Assembly (NCBI RefSeq): GCF_003008425.1
Contig: NZ_PXOQ01000008.1
Location: 5,001-68,646, forward strand
DNA length: 63,646 bases
Origin: Aurantibacter aestuarii
GTDB lineage: Bacteria > Bacteroidota > Bacteroidia > Flavobacteriales > Flavobacteriaceae
Direction of reading: 5' to 3'
The notes beneath the pieces were generated by a model. That model worked only from the letters and a program-made list of their open reading frames with translations. It did not search any database and had not been told where the DNA came from. Shown piece by piece: positions 18,004 to 27,358 of this stretch (position 1 is its first letter; the number at the start of each line of letters is the position of its first letter). Both the position numbers and the translations under genes were made by a program.

Positions 18004-19269
18004 CTAAGTCTTTTGTTTTTTCTTTTTGGCTGCAGGAAACAAAATGTTGTTTAAAATTAATCGATAACCTGGAGAGGTTGGATGTAATTCTAGTTCGGTT
18101 TTAGGATCTCCTACTCTATGCTGGTAATCTTCTGGATCATGTCCGCCATAAAAGGTGAAAAAACCTTTTCCTTTTATACCATGAATGTATTTGGCTTCAC
18201 CATTTGCTCTGTTTTCGCCTAAAACTAATACATTACTCTTAATTTCTTCTCTTGTAAATGATGTGGTTTGCCCCATAAAGCCTTTTACTAAAGCGGTATG
18301 ATTCTGGTTAAGCATGGTTGGAATAGGATCCCATTTTGCAGAAAAATCCATTAAAGAAAAATAATCTAACTCTTTTGGGATGTCTCTTTTATTAGTCATG
18401 TCTATACTAGAGAATTCATATACCATAGGACTTCTTTCCAAAATATAATCTTTAAAAGCAAAGGTTTTATTATAATCTATTTTAGACTGGTAATTAGGCT
18501 CACTCGCATCTCCGTCAAACATAGGCTCACAAATATCTACACCTTCGGCCGATAATGCAATATCAAAACTATCGGTTGCACTACACATGGCAAACATGAA
18601 TCCGCCACCAAGAACATAGTTTCTTATTTTTAAAGCGACATCACGTTTTGCTTCAGACACTTTTGCATAACCTAATTTTTCGGCAAGCGCTTCAGCTTCT
18701 TTTTTTTCTTCAATGTACCAGGAAGCCGTTCTAAAGCTTCTATAAAATTTACCAAATTGCCCCGTAAAATCTTCATGATGAAGATGTAACCAATCATATA
18801 AAATCAATTCATCATTTAAAACTTCTTCGTCATATACTTTTTCATAAGGAATCTCGGCATATTCTAAAACCATAGTAACGGCATCATCCCAAGGTAATTT
18901 ACCTTTAGGTGTATAAACCGCAATTTTTGGTGCTTTTTCGAGGTCAATAGCTTCCATATTCTGGCTAGGACTTTCTATTTCTTCCAAAATTTGTTGCGTG
19001 TTACTGTCTGAAATAACTTCAAAACTAACACCTCTAATCTGGCATTCACGCCTAAACGTTTCAGCATCTGGTAATAAAAAAGAACCTCCACGATAATTTA
19101 AAAGCCATTTCACTTTAACATTTTGAAGTAAAACCCAATAGGTAATACCGTAAGCTTTTAAGTGATTTTCCTGAGATTCTGCATCCATAGGAATTAGAAT
19201 TGAGGATGCAACCGCTTTAAACGAAAACAGTAGAATAAATAAAGTAATTATAAAAGATTTTTTGCTCAT
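18004..19269 (-). CDS. conserved exported Bacteroidota protein (often labelled asparagine synthetase B)
   Basis: 421 residues with a signal peptide (MSKKSFIITLFILLFSFKAVA). Strongly conserved segments include HLKAYGITYWVLL, LLNYRGGSF, YDWLHLHHEDFTGQ, GGGFMFAMCSATDSFDIAL and FFTFYGGHDPEDYQHRVG. Relatives in Bacteroidota are commonly annotated asparagine synthetase B, but I see neither the N-terminal catalytic Cys nor the SGGLDS-type ATP loop of AsnB, and the protein is exported, so that name looks wrong. The GGG-CS-TDSFD region resembles a glutamine-amidotransferase-like fold. True function unknown. Confidence 0.75.
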   Translation of the reverse strand: MSKKSFIITLFILLFSFKAVASSILIPMDAESQENHLKAYGITYWVLLQNVKVKWLLNYRGGSFLLPDAETFRRECQIRGVSFEVISDSNTQQILEEIESPSQNMEAIDLEKAPKIAVYTPKGKLPWDDAVTMVLEYAEIPYEKVYDEEVLNDELILYDWLHLHHEDFTGQFGKFYRSFRTASWYIEEKKEAEALAEKLGYAKVSEAKRDVALKIRNYVLGGGFMFAMCSATDSFDIALSAEGVDICEPMFDGDASEPNYQSKIDYNKTFAFKDYILERSPMVYEFSSIDMTNKRDIPKELDYFSLMDFSAKWDPIPTMLNQNHTALVKGFMGQTTSFTREEIKSNVLVLGENRANGEAKYIHGIKGKGFFTFYGGHDPEDYQHRVGDPKTELELHPTSPGYRLILNNILFPAAKKKKQKT

Positions 19270-19348
19270 AGATGATAGACAACAGATGTATGACCCTTAA
19301 AGTTTAAAGATAAACAAATTTTGTGCCTTACACTTATTTTAAAAAAAT

Positions 19349-20383
19349 CTATTTAGGTGAAGCCGATAATAGCGAGGCTACAAATTTTGTATTTGGAAAT
19401 TGTTCGAATATAATTTTGAAAAACACTGTTATTGGAATAGCCATAATTAATCCTGGAATACCCCAAATGAAGCCCCAAAACATTAGCATAACCAAAACTG
19501 TTATAATATTTATAGAGAAAGATTTCCCCATAAAAACGGGCTCTAATATACTTCCAAAAAGCACCTGTACCATTGTAATTGATAGTACGAAGAAAAATAA
19601 TACACTATTAAATTCTAACTCCACAAAAGCAAAAAGACTACACAGTATAACAGTCACGAAAGACCCAACCATCTGCACAAAATTGATTAAAAAACCAAAC
19701 AGTCCCCAAAAAATTGGAAAACTCACATCAAAAAAGTAACACGCTAAACCTGTACCTAAACCGGTTAAAGCACTTACTAAAAACTTAACTTTTATAAACT
19801 TAATTAAATCTTTTTCAATTTTTCTGAAGGTCTTAACGGATGTATGCTTTTTCTTTAAAATGGTCGCATTCAATACTTTTTGAATATCTATAGAATCTGC
19901 CAACCATAATACCGAAAAGAAAACCGTCATTAAAATAGCCGTTAAAAAACTACCTAAAAAACCTACCGTTGGAAACAGCTGTTTCATAGCTGCGTCTTTA
20001 TTTATAAGTCGTAATAAACTGGTATCTTTATTTGTAGATTCTACACCAAAAACCTGATTGATATCACTAATTAAATTATTTATTTTTAATTGTGCTTTAT
20101 CAAAAAATGTAGCGTCGGACGCTAATATTTGTTGTCCAGATAATTTTACAAGTTCTAAACCAAGTTTTAATCCCAAAGCTATAATTACTATAACAATTAG
20201 AATACTTATAATTTTTGGGATTCCTTTTTTTCTAAGAAAACGCATTAATGGTAAAAACAACAATGCAATAAACATTGACGACACCAATGGAATTAATATA
20301 AACGATAGCGTTTTTGCTAAATAAAATATAACAGGAATGACTAAAACTAATAATAGTCGGTTTGTGGTTTTAATAGTATCCAT
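19349..20383 (-). CDS. AI-2E family transporter (PerM-like)
   Basis: 344 residues, about eight membrane helices with the family layout: an N-terminal helical hairpin (ILIPLVSSMFIALLFLPLMRFLRKKGIP), a periplasmic loop (about 85-130), and C-terminal helices ending IWGIPGLIMAIPITVFFK, the conserved closing motif. Members export small molecules or ions; the AI-2 role is proved for few, so the substrate stays open. It starts 31 bp after the dnaB stop, so co-transcription with dnaB is likely. Confidence 0.9.
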   Translation of the reverse strand: MDTIKTTNRLLLVLVIPVIFYLAKTLSFILIPLVSSMFIALLFLPLMRFLRKKGIPKIISILIVIVIIALGLKLGLELVKLSGQQILASDATFFDKAQLKINNLISDINQVFGVESTNKDTSLLRLINKDAAMKQLFPTVGFLGSFLTAILMTVFFSVLWLADSIDIQKVLNATILKKKHTSVKTFRKIEKDLIKFIKVKFLVSALTGLGTGLACYFFDVSFPIFWGLFGFLINFVQMVGSFVTVILCSLFAFVELEFNSVLFFFVLSITMVQVLFGSILEPVFMGKSFSINIITVLVMLMFWGFIWGIPGLIMAIPITVFFKIIFEQFPNTKFVASLLSASPK

Positions 20384-20414
20384 TGGGGCAGGATTTACAA
20401 GTGTTCTTTATTAA

Positions 20415-21959
20415 TTAAAATGGTATTCCATCATCTTCATCGTCATTAAAATCTCCAAAAGCATCATTCGGACTAGCTCCTGGAAAACTATCTGGTGTAA
20501 ACGTTTTATCGTTAGCTGCAGCATTCATTTTACTATGAAATTCTTGTCCGAAAGGCGAGCTAAAGTCGTCTAAATTATCAAATTTTCCTAAATGACCAAT
20601 AAACTTTAATCTTATATTTTCTAAACCACCATTTCTGTGTTTAGCCACAATAAATTCGGCTTGACCTTCAGTTGGGCTTTGCTCATCATCATCCCACTCA
20701 TCAATCTTATAATATTCTGGTCTGTAAATAAAACTTACAATATCGGCATCCTGCTCAATCGCTCCAGATTCACGTAAATCGGATAATAATGGTCGTTTAC
20801 TACCACCACGGGTTTCTACAGCACGCGACAATTGTGAAAGCGCTATAACAGGAACACTTAATTCTTTAGCTAAAGCCTTTAAGTTTCTAGAAATTGTAGA
20901 AATTTCTTGTTCACGATTACCTCCATTACCAGCAGCCGTCATTAACTGCAAGTAATCTATAATAATCATTTTTATACCGTGTTGCGAGGCTAAACGTCTT
21001 GCTTTTGCACGTAAATCGAAAATAGAAAGAGATGGTGTATCATCTATAAAAAGCGGTGCTTTTTCTAAATCCTTAACTTTTACATTAAGCTGTTCCCACT
21101 CGTGCTTTTCTAATTTTCCAGTTCTTAATTTTTCTGAAGAAAGCCCGGTTTCACTAGAAATAAGTCGGGTAATTAATTGTACCGAAGCCATCTCTAAAGA
21201 GAAAAATGCCACGGGAATATTTTGGTTTACAGCAATATTTCGAGCCATAGAAAGTGTTAGAGCGGTTTTACCCATACCTGGACGGGCTGCTACAATAATT
21301 AAATCACTTTCCTGCCACCCTGAAGTTAAAGCATCTAACTTATCGAAGCCAGAAGGAATTCCACTCATTCCTTCTTTTTTTGAAATTTCTTCAATTTTAG
21401 TTTTTGCTTGGCGTACTAAGTCCTGTGCGGTTTCGCTGGATTTCTTTATATTTCCTTGCGTCACTTCATATAACCTAGATTCTGCTTTATCTAATAAATC
21501 GAAAACATCTTTAGTTTCATCGTAAGAATCTTCAATTATTTCATTAGAAATTTTTATTAAACTTCTTTGAATAAATTTTTGAAGAATGATACGTGCATGA
21601 AATTCAATATGTGCCGAAGATGATACTTTTTGTGTTAAGGAAATTAAATAAAAATCGCCTCCAGATAATTCTAATTTCCCATTTGTTTTTAACTGATTGG
21701 AAACTGTTAATAAATCGATAGGCTGACTTTCTTGAAACAACATAAAAATAGCTTCAAAAATATGCTGATGTGCTTCTTTGTAAAACGCATCGGGACTTAA
21801 AATGTCAATAACCTCATCAACTCCCTTTTTATCAATCATCATGGCTCCTAAAACAACCTCCTCCAGGTCTATTGCCTGAGGTGGTATTTTACCTTTTTCC
21901 AGATTAATGATAGTACTTTTATTAACCTGGTAGCCCTTTAATTGATTAGGTTGTTGCAT
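20415..21959 (-). CDS. dnaB: replicative DNA helicase DnaB
   Basis: 514 residues. The N-terminal DnaB domain starts near 20 (PPQAIDLEEVVLGAMMIDKKGVDEV), followed by a linker and the RecA-like C-terminal domain with Walker A ARPGMGKTAL, IIDYLQLM (Walker B), the LSQLSRAVE loop and the arginine-finger region (FIVAKHRNGG). It unwinds DNA ahead of the replisome. Length is slightly above the usual 450-480 because of a short N-terminal extension and a C-terminal acidic tail (FNDDEDDGIPF). A 187-bp upstream spacer may contain a -7 box (TAAATTTG, minus strand, 22022-22029). Confidence 0.97.
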   Translation of the reverse strand: MQQPNQLKGYQVNKSTIINLEKGKIPPQAIDLEEVVLGAMMIDKKGVDEVIDILSPDAFYKEAHQHIFEAIFMLFQESQPIDLLTVSNQLKTNGKLELSGGDFYLISLTQKVSSSAHIEFHARIILQKFIQRSLIKISNEIIEDSYDETKDVFDLLDKAESRLYEVTQGNIKKSSETAQDLVRQAKTKIEEISKKEGMSGIPSGFDKLDALTSGWQESDLIIVAARPGMGKTALTLSMARNIAVNQNIPVAFFSLEMASVQLITRLISSETGLSSEKLRTGKLEKHEWEQLNVKVKDLEKAPLFIDDTPSLSIFDLRAKARRLASQHGIKMIIIDYLQLMTAAGNGGNREQEISTISRNLKALAKELSVPVIALSQLSRAVETRGGSKRPLLSDLRESGAIEQDADIVSFIYRPEYYKIDEWDDDEQSPTEGQAEFIVAKHRNGGLENIRLKFIGHLGKFDNLDDFSSPFGQEFHSKMNAAANDKTFTPDSFPGASPNDAFGDFNDDEDDGIPF

Positions 21960-22146
21960 AATGTGCTAACGATTTTATTAAATTAATGTTTTTTTAATAA
22001 GTAAAAAAAATAGTGCATTTACAAATTTACAGTGAGCGAATTTAGACTATTACTTTTTAAAATAGTTGGTTTTTAAACTTTGAATCTTCACAAGTGTTAA
22101 ACAATTAAACTGTTAATAAGTCGAAATAATTGTTAACAAGACAAAA

Positions 22147-22176
22147 AAAATCTGAAACCGCTAAGCTTCAGATTTT
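22147..22176 (-). terminator. terminator after accA
   Basis: A 10-bp perfect stem AAAATCTGAA / TTCAGATTTT with a 10-nt loop is followed on the minus strand by T residues. It separates accA from dnaB. Confidence 0.82.
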
Positions 22177-22200
22177 AATTAATGTATAAAGTTGAAGATT

Positions 22201-23154
22201 TTAGCCTTTTACAACACCAATATTTGCGTATTTTTCGATTCTTTGATTTACTAAATCTTTTTCTGAGAATCCTTTTAATTGGTCGTAGGTTTCTAAAATA
22301 GCATTCTTAACCGTTGAATACGTTGTTTCTCTATCCTTATGAGCTCCACCTAAAGGTTCTTTCACGATCTCATCGACAATTTTCATTTTCTTCATGTCGG
22401 TTGCAGTTAACTTTAAAGCATCTGCTGCACGCTCTTTAAATTCCCAGCTACGCCATAAAATAGACGAACACGATTCTGGAGAAATTACAGAATACCAAGT
22501 ATTCTCTAACATTAAAATTTTATCTCCTACACCAATTCCTAAAGCTCCACCCGAAGCTCCTTCACCAATAACAACAGTAATAATTGGCACTTTTAAACGT
22601 GTCATTTCTAATATGTTACGTGCAATTGCTTCACCTTGTCCGCGTTCTTCCGCTTCTAAACCTGGATAAGCACCTGGTGTATCTAATAAAGTTAAAACTG
22701 GGATACCAAACTTTTCAGCAGACTTCATTAAACGTAAAGCTTTACGGTAACCTTCAGGGTTTGCCATACCAAAGTTTCGGTATTGACGTGTTTTGGTATT
22801 ATACCCTTTTTGCTGACCAATAATCATGAAGCTCTGGTCTCCAATTTTACCTAAGCCACCAATCATAGCTTTATCATCTTTGAAATTACGATCCCCATGA
22901 AGCTCTAAAAAGGTATCGCCACATAAAGCTTTTACGTAATCTAAAGTATAAGGTCTATCTGGATGACGTGATAATTGTACACGTTGCCAAGCTGTTAAAT
23001 TTTTATATATATCTTTTTTGGTCGCTTGTAATTTTTTCTCTATTTGTTTACAAGTTTGAGTTACATCTACATCACTTTCTTCTCCAATAACCTGACATTT
23101 TTGTAGTTGCTCTTCAAGCTCTTTAATAGGTAATTCAAAATCTAAATATTCCAT
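22201..23154 (-). CDS. accA: acetyl-CoA carboxylase carboxyltransferase subunit alpha
   Basis: 317 residues, normal length. It transfers carboxyl from carboxybiotin to acetyl-CoA together with AccD, the first step of fatty-acid synthesis. Typical segments: N-terminal [65 protein letters not shown] and [15 protein letters not shown] (oxyanion-hole glycines). It stands as a single gene between the EamA gene and dnaB with a terminator behind it. Confidence 0.98.
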   Translation of the reverse strand: MEYLDFELPIKELEEQLQKCQVIGEESDVDVTQTCKQIEKKLQATKKDIYKNLTAWQRVQLSRHPDRPYTLDYVKALCGDTFLELHGDRNFKDDKAMIGGLGKIGDQSFMIIGQQKGYNTKTRQYRNFGMANPEGYRKALRLMKSAEKFGIPVLTLLDTPGAYPGLEAEERGQGEAIARNILEMTRLKVPIITVVIGEGASGGALGIGVGDKILMLENTWYSVISPESCSSILWRSWEFKERAADALKLTATDMKKMKIVDEIVKEPLGGAHKDRETTYSTVKNAILETYDQLKGFSEKDLVNQRIEKYANIGVVKG

Positions 23155-23234
23155 ATGGGACTATTTTATGTTTAAATTGTTAGCTCACAAAATTACATAA
23201 ATTACTCGTAAAATTCAGCAAAAAAAATAGCTTT

Positions 23235-24119
23235 TTATCTTTTTTTGGTTCTGTTTTTAAATATGGCATTTAATAAAACCGTGAATAAAATAAGGCTTGC
23301 ACCAAGATAAAATGAGGTCGACATGGTCTCGGTCTCTGGAAAAATTAGCAAAGCTAAAATAATACCATAAATAGGCTCTAGATTATAAGTTAAGACAACG
23401 GTATATGGACTTATATATCTCATTACGTGTACAGAAGCTATAAAAGCATAGGCTGTACACACAGAAGCCAAAATAAACAAATAACCTATGTCGCTTAAAC
23501 TAATATTAAAAAATTCTTTAGAAAATCCGTTAGGAAAAAATAGTAATAGAATACTAATAAAACAGACCCCTGAAATAAATTCGTAAAATGAAATTTTTGT
23601 TGCAGAATGGGTTTCTAAAAATTTACCATTTAGAACTGCAAAAAGTGATGATAAAAATGCCGAAAGTACTCCAAGAAGCATTCCCCATAAATATTTAAAC
23701 TCGCTTTGAACTATTAAATATATACCTATAATAACTACGAGCCCAAATACAATTTCATAAATAATAAGCTTACGCTTATATATTATAGGTTCTAAAATTG
23801 AAGCAAAAAATGCTCCGGTAGAAAACATGGCCAATGCAATAGAAGCGTTTGCCACTTTTATAGCTCCAAAAAATGTGATCCAATGCAAGGCTATAACAAT
23901 TCCTGCAAGACTAAGTTTTACTAATGATGTTCTGGTGATTTTTATGTCTATATGTTTCAGTTTGATGTATAAAAACATTAACCCAGTTGCAATTAGCATT
24001 CTATACCATACTAAAGGAATAGCATCTATACTAATAGCTTTTCCTATAATAGCTGTAAATCCAGCTATAAACACTAAAAAGTGAAGATGGATAAAATTTT
24101 TAAGTTTATCGCTTTGCAT
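23235..24119 (-). CDS. EamA/DMT-family transporter
   Basis: 294 residues, ten predicted membrane helices arranged as two EamA repeats (first ending near 140; second with NGKFLETHSATKISFYEF onward), and the conserved VLTYNLEPIYGIILALLIFPE segment in the second repeat. A drug/metabolite exporter of unknown substrate. Its start overlaps the end of the lptF/G-like gene by 14 bp, so it is the last gene of a tgt-lptF/G-eamA operon. Confidence 0.92.
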   Translation of the reverse strand: MQSDKLKNFIHLHFLVFIAGFTAIIGKAISIDAIPLVWYRMLIATGLMFLYIKLKHIDIKITRTSLVKLSLAGIVIALHWITFFGAIKVANASIALAMFSTGAFFASILEPIIYKRKLIIYEIVFGLVVIIGIYLIVQSEFKYLWGMLLGVLSAFLSSLFAVLNGKFLETHSATKISFYEFISGVCFISILLLFFPNGFSKEFFNISLSDIGYLFILASVCTAYAFIASVHVMRYISPYTVVLTYNLEPIYGIILALLIFPETETMSTSFYLGASLILFTVLLNAIFKNRTKKR

Positions 24120-25179
24120 TTCGAAGAAGAAAAACAGCTAAAACACCAAAAATAACATTAGGAAACCAAACCGCTACCAATGGAGAAAAATCCGATTGTG
24201 AGGCGAGAGTTCCGAAGATTTTATCAAAAAACACAAAAATCATTGCAACACCAATTCCAAAAGCTAAATTGGTTCCCATACCACCGCGACGTTTAATAGA
24301 AGATACCGATACTGCAATAATAGTTAGTATAAATACAGAAACAGGCAAACTCCATTTACGATATAATTCCAACTTATAACGTCCCATATTTTTGGAACCT
24401 CTTTTTTCCTCTCGTTCTATAAAACGAACCAAATCTCCATAAGGCAATGTTTCTGCGATATAGGAAACTGGTGTTAAGTCTTCTAAGTCAAAAGTAAAAA
24501 CCGTATCTTTTTTTCGTTCAATTTGAAAGTCATCATTATTTTTACCTATGTCTCTCTTAAAATAACTTCTTAGAACATAAGTAGAATCCTCTTCGTTATA
24601 CTTTATAGTAGTTGCTGTAATTTTATGAGTCATTTTGCCTTTTTCAAAATGCTCCAGACTAAAATTATAACCTATATTTTGTTGGTTATCAAAACTGCTT
24701 AAATAGATAATTTCGTTATCATTAATTTGCTTTAAAACTGTACCACTTTCAACAGTCTTATCTCTAGATAAGTATTTATATTTAAAATTGTTAAAACCTT
24801 TACTTGCATTTGGTGCTAAGTAAAGCCCTAAAATTATAGAAAAAGCACCTACTATAAGACCTCCATAAATGTAAGGTCTTAAAAAACGACTAAAAGAAAC
24901 CCCACTACTTAAAAAAGCTACAATCTCGGTATTATTGGCAAGTTTTGAGGTAAACCAAATTACAGATAGAAATAAAAATAATGGGAATAATAAGTGGGCA
25001 AAGTAGATGGTAAAATCTAAAAAGTACTGAGCAATTTCTGCTCCAGTAGCTTCACTTTCTAGTATTTTCCCAATTTTTTCAGCTAAATGAACCGTTATAG
25101 CTATTGGTATAAAAAGCAACAACATTCCTAAGAATGTAAATAAATAACGCTTTAATATGTACCAATCGAGAATCTTCAA
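24106..25179 (-). CDS. LptF/LptG-family LPS export permease
   Basis: 357 residues. Opening MKILDWYILKRYLFTFLGMLLLF, three N-terminal membrane helices, a periplasmic beta-jellyroll (about 120-270) and three C-terminal helices ending near the C-terminus, as in YjgP/YjgQ permeases. With LptB it drives lipopolysaccharide from the inner membrane to the Lpt bridge. Flavobacteria usually have two such permeases; I cannot tell F from G by eye. It lies 13 bp after tgt and overlaps the EamA gene, so it is in one operon. Confidence 0.93.
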   Translation of the reverse strand: MKILDWYILKRYLFTFLGMLLLFIPIAITVHLAEKIGKILESEATGAEIAQYFLDFTIYFAHLLFPLFLFLSVIWFTSKLANNTEIVAFLSSGVSFSRFLRPYIYGGLIVGAFSIILGLYLAPNASKGFNNFKYKYLSRDKTVESGTVLKQINDNEIIYLSSFDNQQNIGYNFSLEHFEKGKMTHKITATTIKYNEEDSTYVLRSYFKRDIGKNNDDFQIERKKDTVFTFDLEDLTPVSYIAETLPYGDLVRFIEREEKRGSKNMGRYKLELYRKWSLPVSVFILTIIAVSVSSIKRRGGMGTNLAFGIGVAMIFVFFDKIFGTLASQSDFSPLVAVWFPNVIFGVLAVFLLRNAKR

Positions 25180-25192
25180 AATTTATAAAATA

Positions 25193-26323
25193 TTATAAAC
25201 GGTTATCCATTTGTTTTACCATTTTATCTTTCCATGTTCTAAAATCGCCCGCAAGAATATGTTTTCTTGCTTCACGAGTTAACCACAAATAAAAGCCTAA
25301 ATTATGAATAGTTGCAATTTGTTTTCCTAATAATTCGTTAACATGAAATAAATGTCTCAAGTAAGCTTTTGAATATTCGGTATCTACCCAAGTGATATTC
25401 ATTTCGTCTATAGGTGAAAAATCGTCCTTCCACTTTAGATTTTTAATATTTATAGAACCGTATGCTGTAAATAACATTCCATTTCTGGCATTACGGGTTG
25501 GCATCACACAATCAAACATATCTACCCCTAAAGCAATATTTTCTAATATATTTATAGGTGTACCAACACCCATAAGATAACGTGGTTTGTCTTCCGGAAG
25601 TATTTCTGTTACAATTTCTGTCATAGCATACAGTTCCTCTGCAGGTTCTCCAACAGATAAACCACCAATTGCATTTCCCAAAGCTCCAGCATTTGCAATA
25701 TATTCGGCAGACTGGCGTCTTAAATCTTTGTAAGTACTTCCTTGTACAATAGGAAAAAAAGCTTGAGAGTAATCATACTTATAAGGTACTTTGTGCAAGT
25801 GATCAATGCATCGGTCTAACCAGCGATGCGTCATATGCATACTACGTTTTGCATAGTTGTAATCACAAGGGTAAGGTGTACATTCATCAAAAGCCATAAT
25901 AATGTCTGCTCCAATAGAACGTTGTGTTTCCATGACATTTTCTGGAGTAAACACGTGGTAAGAACCATCTATATGAGATTTAAACTTAACACCTTCTTCT
26001 TTAATTTTTCGTCTTCCAGATAAAGAATAGACTTGGTAACCACCAGAATCGGTTAAAATATTACGATCCCAGTTCATGAATTTATGTAATCCTCCAGCTT
26101 TTTCTAAAGTTTCAATACCTGGTCTTAAATACAAATGATAGGTATTCCCTAAAATTATATCTGGATTAATTTCGTCTTTTAGTTCACGTTGATGTACACC
26201 TTTTACAGTTCCAACTGTTCCTACAGGCATAAAAATAGGTGTTTCTATTACCCCATGGTCTGTTGTTATCTTCCCTGCTCTAGCACTACTTTGTGCATCT
26301 TTTCCCTCTAAATTAAATATCAT
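25193..26323 (-). CDS. tgt: tRNA-guanine transglycosylase (queuosine biosynthesis)
   Basis: Exchanges G34 of tRNA-Asn, Asp, His and Tyr for the queuine precursor. Typical motifs: DSGGYQVYSL (catalytic Asp), FPIVQGSTY, GGLSVGEP, RYLMGVGTPINILE and VMPTRNARNGMLFT. The four expected zinc ligands are not intact by eye: where CxCxxC is normal the sequence reads ITWVDTEYSKAYLRHLFHVNE, as seen in some Bacteroidota. The frame opens at 26350, but that ATG lies inside a -7 box (TATATTTG, 26348-26355), so the ATG at 26323 (MIFNLEGKDAQ..., 376 aa) is the real start. First gene of an operon with lptF/G and eamA. Confidence 0.95.
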   Translation of the reverse strand: MIFNLEGKDAQSSARAGKITTDHGVIETPIFMPVGTVGTVKGVHQRELKDEINPDIILGNTYHLYLRPGIETLEKAGGLHKFMNWDRNILTDSGGYQVYSLSGRRKIKEEGVKFKSHIDGSYHVFTPENVMETQRSIGADIIMAFDECTPYPCDYNYAKRSMHMTHRWLDRCIDHLHKVPYKYDYSQAFFPIVQGSTYKDLRRQSAEYIANAGALGNAIGGLSVGEPAEELYAMTEIVTEILPEDKPRYLMGVGTPINILENIALGVDMFDCVMPTRNARNGMLFTAYGSINIKNLKWKDDFSPIDEMNITWVDTEYSKAYLRHLFHVNELLGKQIATIHNLGFYLWLTREARKHILAGDFRTWKDKMVKQMDNRL

Positions 26324-26347
26324 AAATAGGCTGTAAAAATCTATGGA

Positions 26348-26355
26348 CAAATATA
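26348..26355 (-). promoter_or_regulatory. tgt promoter -7 box
   Basis: TATATTTG on the minus strand ends 25 bp before the chosen tgt start and covers the alternative upstream ATG, which rules that ATG out if the promoter is used. No clear -33 TTTG is seen. Confidence 0.5.
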
Positions 26356-26460
26356 ACTAACTTAAATGCTTTGTGCTTTAATTTTTCAAAATTGTTAGCA
26401 AAAGGTCGTTTTAGTTAATAAATGACTTGAAAAATCTTTAGCTAAAACGTTGTAAAAAGT

Positions 26461-26469
26461 TAATTTTGC
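26461..26469 (+). promoter_or_regulatory. transketolase operon -7 box
   Basis: TAATTTTGC matches TAnnTTTGC and lies 24 bp before the ATG at 26493. A possible TTG start at 26466 falls inside it and is therefore unlikely. Confidence 0.55.
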
Positions 26470-26492
26470 AATATAAACATAACACACAACTA

Positions 26493-27338
26493 ATGGCAAC
26501 GACAACGCAACTCGAAGCGCTAACAACTCAAGTACGTAGAGACATTTTACGTATGGTACACAAAGTAAACTCTGGACATCCAGGTGGATCTCTTGGATGT
26601 GCAGAATTTTTTGTAACCCTTTATCAGGACATTATGGACCGAAAAGACGGTTTTGACATGGATGGTATTGGAGAAGATTTATTTTTCCTATCTAACGGAC
26701 ATATTTCTCCTGTTTTTTATAGTGTTTTGGCAAGATCGGGTTATTTTCCTATAGAAGAATTAAACACATTTAGGTTATTAAATTCAAGATTACAAGGTCA
26801 CCCAACTACTCATGAAGGTTTACCTGGTATAAGAATGGCTTCTGGGTCTTTAGGACAAGGTTTAAGTGTTGCTATTGGTGCTGCACAGTCTAAAAAATTG
26901 AATAATTGCGGACATACCGTTTTTGCTCTTACTGGTGATGGTGAGTTACAAGAAGGACAAAACTGGGAAGCTATCATGTACGCAGCAGCAAATAATGTAG
27001 ATAATTTAATTGCTACGGTAGATTTAAATGGGCAGCAAATTGATGGCTCTACAGATGTGGTTCTGGATCTAGGTAATGTTAAAGCTAAATTTGAAGCATT
27101 TGGATGGATTGTTCTTGAAATTGAAAAAGGTAACGATATTGAAAGTATTAAAGCTGGATTAACTGAAGCTAAAGCAAAATCTGGAAATGGGAAGCCTGTA
27201 GCGATTTTACTAAAAACGGTTATGGGTAATGGCGTAGATTTTATGATGCATACTCACGCTTGGCATGGTAAAGCACCAAATGATGAGCAATTAGCAGAAG
27301 GGCTAAAACAAAACCCAGAAACTTTAGGCGATTACTAA
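26493..27338 (+). CDS. transketolase, N-terminal (thiamine-diphosphate) subunit
   Basis: 281 residues from the ATG at 26493 (MATTTQLEALTTQ). It carries the TPP-binding half of transketolase: HPGGSLG, SNGHISPVFYSVL, GSLGQGLSVAIGAA, and the TPP motif GDGELQEGQNWEA...NLIATVDLNGQQIDG. With the C-terminal subunit 20 bp downstream it moves two-carbon units in the non-oxidative pentose phosphate pathway. The two-gene form replaces the usual single chain of about 660 residues and is common in Bacteroidota, archaea and Firmicutes. Confidence 0.95.
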   Translation: MATTTQLEALTTQVRRDILRMVHKVNSGHPGGSLGCAEFFVTLYQDIMDRKDGFDMDGIGEDLFFLSNGHISPVFYSVLARSGYFPIEELNTFRLLNSRLQGHPTTHEGLPGIRMASGSLGQGLSVAIGAAQSKKLNNCGHTVFALTGDGELQEGQNWEAIMYAAANNVDNLIATVDLNGQQIDGSTDVVLDLGNVKAKFEAFGWIVLEIEKGNDIESIKAGLTEAKAKSGNGKPVAILLKTVMGNGVDFMMHTHAWHGKAPNDEQLAEGLKQNPETLGDY

Positions 27339-27358
27339 CAAACTAGACTTTAAGACTT

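Noticed and set aside
22080-22140. Inverted GTTAAACAATT / AATTGTTAAC before dnaB as a replication or regulator site
   Set aside because: One-base slip, AT-rich, no DnaA-box pattern; likely chance.
26466-26492. TTG start for the transketolase N-terminal subunit
   Set aside because: The TTG lies inside a good -7 promoter box; the ATG at 26493 restores the usual N-terminus.
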